Positions 1 through 7,522 of a stretch of 20,448 nucleotides of DNA are shown piece by piece; position 1 is the first letter of the stretch; each line of letters begins with the position of its first letter. Origin of the DNA: Kipferlia bialata (lineage: Eukaryota > Fornicata). The stretch covers positions 1 through 20,448 of the forward strand of contig BDIP01000373.1 of the NCBI GenBank assembly GCA_003568945.1, in the 5' to 3' direction. Both the position numbers and the translations under genes were made by a program. The notes beneath the pieces were generated by a model. That model was not told the DNA's origin. It saw nothing but the letters and a program-made list of their open reading frames with translations, and did not search any database.

Positions 1-14
1 CTTTTTTTTTCTCT

Positions 15-39
15 CCCCCCCCCCCCCCCCCCCCCCCCC
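15..39 (+). repeat. 25-base C run in an intron of the LRR gene
   Basis: The C run, followed by A and six more C, lies shortly before the acceptor CTGACCCTCAG that ends at 65. It acts as, or extends, the polypyrimidine tract of the intron cut by the left edge of the window. Confidence 0.85.
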
Positions 40-65
40 ACCCCCCATTTCTTTCTGACCCTCAG

Positions 66-504
66 GTGTTACCTGCAATGAGTCTGGTGACCTTGTCCAC
101 CTTGACATGTCCTCCTTTGGATTGGAGGGCCAGCTCCCATGGCAGATAGCATGCCTCGGGAACCTGAAGGTAGGGGCATTGTAGTGCGGCACTTTCTCGC
201 ATCTCTCTCTCTCTTCTCTCAATCCCAGACCCTGACCCTGGATGACAACACCCTGTCTGCCCCATTCAGTCCTGACCTGTGCCAGATGGAGGAGCTCAGG
301 GTATGTTGGTATATATCCATATATATATAAGAAGGATATTCACGATATGTATGGTATGTGTCTAATAGTGGAGCTCAGGTATGGGTATCTCTCTCTCTCT
401 ATTTCTCTCTCTTGAAAGTACGATGATATATATATACAGAGCTGCCAGGTCTTCCATGTGTATGGGTTGTCTCTCCCCATCCCTCCCACTCCCAGGCCAT
501 CCGC

Positions 505-535
<31 letters not shown>

Positions 536-1398
536 CCTCCCCATCCCCCCCCACCCCCAGGCCATCCACATGTCCAGGGCCGGTGTCCAGGGTGCTCTCC
601 CCTCCTGCATATGCTACATGGACATGCTCAGGGTATGGAGAGGGTGTCTATACTGTATGTATATACATACTATATATGAGTATATACTTTGTGCTACATG
701 GACATGCTCAGGGTATGAGGGAGTATATATTCTCAGTGGTACATATATATCTGGATATATACAGCCGGGTACTACTACTACCTCTTCTCTCTGACCCCTC
801 AGTTCTTGCATGCCTCTGACAACAACCTGGTGGGGCCCATCCCACAGTGCGTGGAGGACATGACATACCTCAGGTACAGGGTATATATATATGTGTGTGT
901 GTATATGTGAGTCATTTTCTCTATGTCTCTAAAACCCCAGGGAGCTGCACCTGGATGGCAACGACCTAGAGGGTGAGGTGCCTGCTCGCATTGTGGAGAG
1001 TGACTGGCTCGATGAGTTCAAGGTTGGCATATATAATACTTTTAATAGTATATATATTACTAGGATATCTTAAGCCGCAATAACCCAATCTCTCACCCCA
1101 GGTGCATGACAACCCCAAGCTGGGCTGCACTGAGCTGGATGGTGTGTATGACTTTGTGTACACATGTGGGTCTGAGGCAGAGGGTGAGGCTGAGGGTGAG
1201 GCTGAGACCCACTCCGGCACAGTGGAGGCAGAGGTGGGGGGTGCTGACACAGCCAGCATCCTGGTAGATGATACTCAGCATGGGGCAGAGACTGAGGCAG
1301 AGACTGACAGCACAGGGATAGAGTTTGAGGTGCTGGAGGATGAGGCTGAGGTTGACTGGGAGCATCTCGAGGTGGCTGCCAACCTAGAGGACCTCTAA
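66..1398 (+). CDS. Plant-type leucine-rich-repeat protein, 3' part (5' end outside the window)
   Basis: Six exons fit in frame: 66-169, 229-300, 561-632, 803-873, 941-1022 and 1102-1398 (stop TAA). The first visible exon starts with GVTC, the usual end of a plant-type LRR N-terminal cap. It is followed by about five repeats of the form LxLxxNxLxGxIPxxLxxLxxL, for example LHASDNNLVGPIP. Exons 229-300 and 561-632 are each exactly 72 nt, one 24-residue repeat, in phase 0; the next exon encodes one more. After the last repeat (ending near LDEFKVHDNP) comes a tail of about 90 residues rich in Glu, Ala and Thr, with no membrane segment. LRR domains of this type bind proteins or peptides; the partner here is unknown. 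Positions 1-65 are the end of an intron with a 25-base C run. The LRR call is firm. The cellular location is unknown because any signal peptide lies outside the window. Confidence 0.85.
301..802 (+). repeat. LRR-gene introns with extra copies of splice junctions
   Basis: Two introns (301-560 and 633-802) flank the 72-nt exon 561-632. Each carries partial copies of neighbouring junctions. The end of exon 229-300 plus its donor (292-305) recurs at 371-383. The start of exon 561 with its acceptor (about 557-571) has a copy 65 bp upstream (about 492-506). The last 21 bases of exon 561-632 plus donor (612-637) recur without mismatch at 692-717. The rest of both introns is CT, AT and C-rich simple sequence. 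The copies are too short to be whole exons. Confidence 0.75.
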
Positions 1399-1612
1399 GT
1401 AATTGATAGAAATAGATATGACAAGCACAGCAGTACACAGCAGTATATCTAGTAGTTTCTAGTGGTAAGAATCAATATGCGAGCCGGTCACAGCGGGACA
1501 ACGTGTCACAATCGAAACCCGGTCCGAGCCGAAGGGTTGAGTGTCAATGATCTGGGAAGACAAATTCAAGTGTCCTTTCTAGAGCCTCCTTGGACTGCCA
1601 GTCCTGCTCTCA
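1399..1612. other. Intergenic gap between two same-strand genes
   Basis: The 214 bases between the LRR stop and the ATG of the coiled-coil gene hold no convincing ORF or RNA gene. The sequence is less repetitive and less C-rich than the nearby introns. It presumably holds the 3' end of the first gene and the promoter of the second. No TATA-like box is obvious. Confidence 0.5.
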
Positions 1613-4600
1613 ATGTCTCGTCTTCTGTCAGGTTAGTGCACTTAGCTTGGAATCTAGCACCGTTTCGTCTTATACTGAGTGTATAGCGTGCTATGTGCAT
1701 TCTTTTGCTTTCCTCATCGTATTTCGTCCTTCTTACGCTCAGAGAAGAGGGCTCAGCGGGAGAGGGAGGAGTATTTCGCCCTCAAGGAGCATGTGATGCT
1801 TCTAGAGAAGCAGGTGAAGAAGATGGACAGCACTATCAGGGACCTGAAGCGTGCCAAGCAGGACAGCTCTCTGTACGATGCACTCTCTGCCAAGTGTGAG
1901 TACTTGGAGCAGCACGTGTCTGGGCTGCGCACTAGCAACTCTAGGTGTGTCATTTGGCTGTCTGCTTCGGTACTGGGTGCATGGGATCATTCTGTGGCGA
2001 CGGGACCATCTCTGACTGAGTCTATCGATTATTGTGCCCTCCTCTCTCTCTGTTTACACCAGGCTGGTTGAGCGGCTAGGGGACAGTCTTGCCGAGCAGA
2101 GGCGTGGAGAGAGGGCGAATGAAATGCGCAAGTCTCAGGTGTGTACCGGTAGTATGTAGTGTTGGATTGACTATGCTTATGTATTGCTTTGTGTGTGTTG
2201 TGAGTATCTCTACTCCTCTCCCCTCGTCTCCCCCCAGATGATCAGCGAGCGTGATGCCCTGATCTCCGAGCTGAGGAGTCTGAGGGCCCAGGAGAGACAG
2301 GCCTCCCTCAGCCAGACATCCACCCCCGCACACTCTCCCATGGGTGTAGAGGCAGAGGCAGAGGGGGAGGTAGGGAGCCCAGCTCCCCCCACAGTGTGTG
2401 TGAAGGTGTCCCTGGTATCTGAGACTGAGGAGGCAGAGGCTGCAGAGGGAGAGGTGGATGTGCACAGAGAGACTGAGACTGAGAGTGCCCCTGTGGTCCC
2501 TGGCTCTCCCTCCCCCCAGTGTCCTGCTGTGTGTGCTCCCCTCACACCCTCCCGCACTCCCCTGCGCACCAAGCCCCCCCTCTCCCCTGCCCAGCGTCAG
2601 ATTGACCGTGAGGCAGAGAGGGTGGGTCCCGCTGACATCCAGAGGGAGAGAGAGGCAGCACTCGATAGAGAGGTGGCCAGGGCCTCTGCCGCGGCATGTG
2701 TCAGAGAACAGGAGCAGGAGCGACAGATGATGTATGCCGCTCTAGCCCGCATGACCAACCCTGTTGCCGTGGTGCCCCCCTCCCCCTACACAGCCACCCC
2801 CAAGACCATCAAGGAGGAGGTGGAGGATGGGAGGGTGGGAGAGAGTGACACCTCAGGGGACCTGGTGGTGGGTGACCTTGCAGAGTTCACCACTGAGCCA
2901 GAGACAGAGGTAGAGGGAGAGAGGGAGAGAGAGGATGAGTGTGATGCCCTGCCTGGTATGTCAAATGAGAGTGGCATGTGTGAGGGTGAGGGAGAGGGAG
3001 AGGGTGTGGATAGCATGAGCCCTGATGTCTCTCTCTCCATCGAGGGTGTCAACTCGAGTGCAGATTCCAACTCCTCGGGGATGCTGTTCCCGGTTGGCTC
3101 CCACCTCACCCTCTCCACAGCCTCTGAGCACAACAGAGTGCTCTCCATCTGCAGGGGGGACAGTGGGGACTCAGGCAAGGGGGACTATACCAGTGAGGCT
3201 ACAAGGTCCAGGCTGGGTGCCACAGACAGTGCCCCCATGCTGTCAGCAGATGGGTCCACAGACCTATCCGACTCTGAGGGCACGGACAGTGAGGCAGAGA
3301 GGGAGAGAGAGGGGTCAGACTACGAGGGAGTGGGGGAGGATGCCCCTGCCCATGTCACCCCTGCTGACACCCATGCACCACTTGGGTATGGCGATGAGTA
3401 CCTGGCCCGGTCTGACACAGTGCTGGCACTCATCCCCAAGCAGGTGGAGGCAGAGGCAGAGGCAGAGGCTGTTGTGGCCTCCCCCGAGGTGCCCTCTGTC
3501 ACCAGGCTGTCCATCTGTGAGGGTGTGGGAGGGAGCACAGACTCTCTCTCCTCCTCCTCCTCCTCCTCCTCCAACACATTCACGCCTGATACCTCCCCTG
3601 ACACCTCCACCGACTCTTCTTCTGAGTGTGCTGCTGATGAGGCTGAGTGGAATGCATCCCGTGGGTGTGGGGTGTCTGACCAGGCCCGCATGTCCACCTC
3701 TGACCTAGAGACAGAGAGCACTGACATCCCACCCCCTCCCGCTGACACTGACATCATCGACACATCCGGCATGTCCCCCACAGAGTGTGTGCTGTCTACA
3801 GTGCACCACGCGGCAGTCACCAGACGCGCTGCCTCCCGCATCTCTCTCTCCCTGTCACAGCTGGAGGCCATGGAGGGGCATGACGACACACAGACACAGG
3901 GGGAGGGAGAGAGAGAGGAGGAGAGCCCCCTCAGGTGTGCGGAGGCAGAGGCCAGAGCATTGGAGCATGACCACTCACCCTTCGAGACCCCTACAGAAGG
4001 AGAGGGGGGAGAGAGAGAGGTCGGGCAGGCAGAGACTGAGGCAGAGACTGACGCTGCTCTATCTACCCCTGTCCACCTCCCTGGCTGGGTCCTGTCGGAG
4101 CTGGCCTCTAGGGATGCGGCCCTGGCCAAGCTACACCTGGAGCTGGCTGAGTCACGCTCGGCACTACTTGCAAGGTATACACATATTCATATATATATAT
4201 ATACATATTTGTTAAGGGTCTGTATATGTCCTCCCCCTTCCTCTACCCCCCTAATACCCAGGCTAGCCTATGGGGATGCCAGGTGCTCTGACCTCAATGA
4301 CAGACTGAGGAGGCAGAGGAAGAAGGCGCTGTCCGGCCTGCTGACCAGGAGCACCACCAACCTGGCCCTCTCTGCTGTCAACCCTACCACTGCTGACTCA
4401 CCCCTGCCATCCCCAGAGGGAGAGGCAGAGGGAGAGGGAGAGGGGTTCCCCTCAGAGGAGGTTGCTGCCGCAGAGCAGGACTGCCAGAGGGAGAGAGAGC
4501 GTGCCGACCACCTGGATGCTGAGAACACGAGGCTGCGTGCCATAGTGAAGGAGGAGAGGGGGGAGAGGGCCCGTACCGTGTCCTTCCTGCAGAACTACCT

Positions 4601-5264
4601 GTCCTCAGTCTCTGGGATGGGGACGGGTCTGGCAGACACACTCTCTAAGGTATGTATACATATATACCACACATTCATCTAGCTTGACATGTGTCACTGC
4701 TCCCATCTAACCCCAGGCCCTAGCTGTGACCCCCCAGGAGTATGCCACTGCCGCCACAGGCACCTGGGAGGAGGATGCTAGGGACGCCCAGAGAGAGGGC
4801 ACCCGCCCTGATGTGATGGCGTGTCTGACTGCCTATGCCGCGAAGATAGATGAGGAGAGAGAGAGGCTGGCCGAACTGGCTAAGGAGGGTGAGAGGGCCA
4901 GGGATGCCGAGGTGAGAGACCTAGTGGCAGAGCACCGTGTGCAGAGAGAGGCCTGGGAGGCAGAGGCTGTAGAGTGGGCCAACAGACTAAGCACACAGGA
5001 GGGCATCAACGCACAGCAGGCAGAGGCCGCAGCACAGGCCGCAGCTGAGGCAGCTGCCGTGAGTGCCGACCAGCAGGCTGTGATGGAGGCACAGAGGGAG
5101 GAGAATGCGGCACTGACGAAGCAGGTGGAGAGACTGAAGCAGAGGCTGGCCAGCACTGAGGTGTTTGGACACGGGGGTGCCTCTATGAAGGCGGTGCAGG
5201 GAAGGCATGCGTCGGATAGGTACCAGGCACAGCGGAGGAAGGAGGCTAACAAGGACAGGTGGGG

Positions 5265-5304
<40 letters not shown>

Positions 5305-5544
5305 CCCAGGGTGACCACCTCAGCCGCTGTGGCCAAGCGGGATGCCAGGATCAAGGACCTCAGTGCCGAGGTCAGGATGTACAAGCGCAAGCTGCAGCAG
5401 ATGAGTGCCGCCCAGCCATCCCCCAGGCAGTCTCTCTCTGCCTCAGGCAGGCTCTCCTCCCCCATGGCCTCTAGACAGACAGGGCCCAGGGTGGGACACG
5501 CAGCGTCACCCAGAGCAATGGCGTCTAGGACAAGGAAGATGTGA
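1613..5544 (+). CDS. Large coiled-coil protein with acidic low-complexity centre (1132 residues)
   Basis: Seven exons join in frame: 1613-1631, 1743-1944, 2063-2138, 2238-4174, 4262-4649, 4717-5258 and 5310-5544 (stop TGA). The start MSRLLSEKRAQ comes from a 19-nt first coding exon whose phase matches exon 2. Residues 1 to about 120 are charged with heptad-like spacing (EHVMLLEKQVKKMD) and should form a coiled coil. About residues 120-690 are acidic and Ser/Thr/Pro-rich with repeated EAEAE and ETEAET tracts and are probably disordered. About residues 700-1070 return to helical coiled-coil sequence. The last 60 or so residues are basic and Ser/Pro-rich. I recognise no family. A cytoskeletal, centrosomal or scaffold role is only a guess from the architecture. 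Two of its introns, 4175-4261 and 5259-5309, are multiples of three without stops, so retention would keep the frame open. Confidence 0.8.
5259..5309 (+). repeat. (CT)n microsatellite forming most of a 51-nt intron
   Basis: Between donor GTGGGG and acceptor CTGACCCCAG the intron is almost only CT dinucleotides (about 5269-5301). It is 51 nt, a multiple of three, with no stop in the host frame. A change in CT number would change whether retention is frame-neutral. Confidence 0.8.
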
Positions 5545-5717
5545 GGGAGAGGACTATCCCCTTTCTGATTCCTGTATGTATTTGTATTATTTGTTTTATG
5601 GTCTTTTATGTACATACACGGCGTAGTCGTGTGTGATTTGTAGAGTAGGAATAGCAGAGAATGGATTTACGTTGAGTGTCTTTGTGTTGTATCTTGGCAG
5701 TACTCAGTGACTGGGAA

Positions 5718-6344
5718 TTAGATGTGCTTGTGCACGTCCACCATGTGCTGATACACTGGCTGAGGGGTGGTACCCACGAACCCACACACCCAGCACCAGT
5801 GCTTGCCACACACACACGATATGCGGTTGCACCCGCTGATCTTCTCCACGGCCACCCCACAGCATGGACACGTCTTGCGGATGGGACTCAGCACTGAGAA
5901 GCTGTTGATGCCCCTGTTCATATCCATGACCTGTCTGGCCTGGGTCACAACAAGGGTGTCCAGGGTGATACCAACAGCCCCACATGCAGCCTCAAAGGAT
6001 GTCTCTAGGTTGGCCACACAACCAACGGGTACTGTGATGGTGGTGTTGTGGCGTGTAGCTTCGGGAATATCGTCACTGTCCCTGCCTCTTATCAACTCCA
6101 GGGTGATTGGCTTATGAGGCAGGTCCAGGGATCCAGTGGCGAACACAAGCAACAACCGTAGTGGCTTGTACTTATTGTCCAGGATCTGTCCCTCGACATA
6201 TGCAGTGAACGCGTCCTTGAGAGAGGGACTGGACACTGAGAACACAGAGAGGTACTCGGCAGCAGTGAAGGGGGGACGCTCAGCGGCACGTCTCTGACAC
6301 TCAGCGACAGGGCCACGCTGACGACGGACAAATATGCATCGCAT
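5718..6344 (-). CDS. Protein with C-terminal RBR-type RING2 (IBR-like) zinc module, 208 residues
   Basis: A single uninterrupted ORF starts at an ATG in a favourable CACCATG context and ends in TAA. Residues 159-187 match the RING2 module of RING-between-RING E3 ubiquitin ligases: CPCC, VEK, GCN, C-x-C, then CWVC. Cysteines fall at 159, 162, 172, 177, 179, 184 and 187, with H200 and H205 as likely last ligands. C172 sits where RBR enzymes carry the ubiquitin-accepting cysteine. In this family RING2 normally follows RING1 and IBR modules; neither is visible in the 158 residues before it, which match nothing I recognise. It may be a trimmed RBR or a stand-alone zinc protein. It is convergent with the coiled-coil gene, with 173 bp between the stops, and is one of the few intronless genes here. 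The fold is firm; ligase activity is inference. Confidence 0.8.
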   Translation of the reverse strand: MRCIFVRRQRGPVAECQRRAAERPPFTAAEYLSVFSVSSPSLKDAFTAYVEGQILDNKYKPLRLLLVFATGSLDLPHKPITLELIRGRDSDDIPEATRHNTTITVPVGCVANLETSFEAACGAVGITLDTLVVTQARQVMDMNRGINSFSVLSPIRKTCPCCGVAVEKISGCNRISCVCGKHWCWVCGFVGTTPQPVYQHMVDVHKHI

Positions 6345-6804
6345 GGTGGTGCGACCACCTTTCTATACTTAGACTTCCACTATATAGAGAGACGGTGACC
6401 ATATCCTCACAGGAATATGTGATACACAGTTGTCGTGTAGAAGTGAGGGTATCTTCTTGCAAGTCATAGTTTGAGGGATACACAGTATATCCGATATACA
6501 TGACTTGGGATTGTTATTAATCACACTGATACCTTCGTTTGTTGACACAATCAGTCTCATAGACGTAACACCCGAGGCGTGACATCGATAAGTGGAATGA
6601 AGGGCGCTCCATATGTGATATATACTTGGAGTGTCAGTACGCAACTGTAACTCTACAGTGTAGAGTCTACACTTTACACTTTACTTACAGCATGATATGT
6701 GGTTCCAACGTGCAAGTGCACCGTATACCAAAACTCCTTCACTGTTCATCTCATCCTCGTCACAGTATACCCTGTCCTCTGCTTTCACTAAAGTGAACAA
6801 CACT
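6345..6804. other. Gene-free stretch upstream of the RING2 gene
   Basis: About 460 bases without a supportable ORF or RNA gene, presumably the promoter region of the minus-strand RING2 gene. Overlapping palindromes lie at 6650-6672 (separate entry). The rest is unremarkable mixed sequence. Confidence 0.5.
6650..6672. promoter_or_regulatory. Two overlapping palindromes, possible protein-binding site
   Basis: ACTCTACA-G-TGTAGAGT (6650-6666) is a perfect inverted repeat with one central base. Its right arm overlaps a second, GTGTAGA-G-TCTACAC (6658-6672). The block is about 310 bp upstream of the RING2-gene ATG. The symmetry is directly visible. A regulatory role is inference only. Confidence 0.35.
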
Positions 6805-7357
6805 TCAAGGAGCGGCTAGAACACGCCCCTCTCTTCTTTTGCTGAGCCTCCAGCGCACTTGGTAGTCCTCTACCACTGTGCACTCAATACCTGCAACCAG
6901 AGAGGGCGGGTGATTTGCCCCTGGGGCCCTTGGCCCCTCCACTCTCTCTCCCCTCCACAGGGGGTGGGAGTGGGGGGGTTCTCTGTGTCTGTGTGTTTCG
7001 GTGTCCATCGGGCAAAGCGCCGAGACCTCTCTGGGGGTCGAGCCGCCAAGCATGTCTGGAGGCTGAGATGAAGATGAAGTAGAAAATGAACAAGAACGCG
7101 AAAGCAACCACCGATTTGGACTCGATACCGACAGTCACCAACAGGCACTTGGCACACACCACACACACACACGGGGGGCATTGTTTATTGAAGGGCCTTG
7201 GATACCAGACGACACTGGAGATGGGTGCAATATACTGTGGTGGACTGTTAATCACTCGTGAGGAGTGCCAGAAGGAGAGCAATACCATATGCATATGCCA
7301 GACATGACACAGCTGAATAGATGAGACCCACTTCATACATAACGATGACACTGTCAT
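6805..7357 (-). CDS. Doubtful small membrane-protein ORF
   Basis: From an ATG at 7357 the minus strand stays open for about 157 codons. It includes a CPPC/CAKC cysteine cluster followed by a strongly hydrophobic stretch (VVAFAFLFIFYFIFI) and a basic, Pro-rich tail. Read straight through, it stops at 6884. A possible 49-nt intron (6890-6842) would carry it to a stop at 6805. The cysteine cluster is largely made by a (GT)n tract, the putative acceptor lacks the usual C-rich motif, and no family is recognised. It could equally be non-coding sequence between two minus-strand genes. Confidence 0.25.
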
Positions 7358-7493
7358 ACTTGTCAATTACTATTCTATTGAGTGAACTCAGACTATGTGG
7401 AAGATGTGAGGTACACCCCACCATCTTGCAACATCACCTATCCTTCCGTTCCTACTTGACCACCAGGTTCTACTAGGCACACCGTCCCAGGCT

Positions 7494-7522
7494 CTAGATC
7501 TACGATCTAGATCTACGATCTA
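7494..7522. repeat. 13-bp tandem repeat at the 3' end of the PAP2-like gene
   Basis: CTAGATCTACGAT occurs twice in tandem (7494-7506, 7507-7519), and a third partial copy runs into the TAG stop of the minus-strand PAP2-like gene. It may reflect a recent slippage event at the 3' end of that gene. Confidence 0.7.

Noticed and set aside
292-717. Junction copies as a CRISPR array or satellite
   Set aside because: The copied units are short, include exon sequence of the host gene, occur only two or three times and are not separated by regular spacers.
381-794. Overlapping ORFs across the low-complexity LRR introns
   Set aside because: They are created by CT and AT repeats. Only the 72 nt at 561-632 fits the gene by phase and LRR pattern.
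1490-1535. tRNA-like look (GGTTTCGA on the minus strand)
   Set aside because: No complete B-box consensus, no matching acceptor or anticodon stems could be drawn.
3320-4129. 269-codon minus-strand ORF opposite the coiled-coil gene
   Set aside because: It is the antisense shadow of a low-complexity acidic coding exon. Its Ser-rich translation mirrors the Glu codons, and the plus-strand frame agrees with six splice phases.
4184-4220. Reading the coiled-coil ORF straight through 4175-4261 as coding
   Set aside because: The segment is AT and C-rich with a GTATAC donor and CTAATACCCAG acceptor, and its translation (HIHIYIYTYLL) is unlike the flanking coiled coil.
4833-5615. 260-codon minus-strand ORF rich in Ala, Ser and Leu
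   Set aside because: Antisense of the C-terminal coiled coil; it crosses a (CT)n intron and has no features of its own.
7086-7307. Plus-strand 73-codon ORF
   Set aside because: Composition is driven by an (AC)n tract; no splice or family support.
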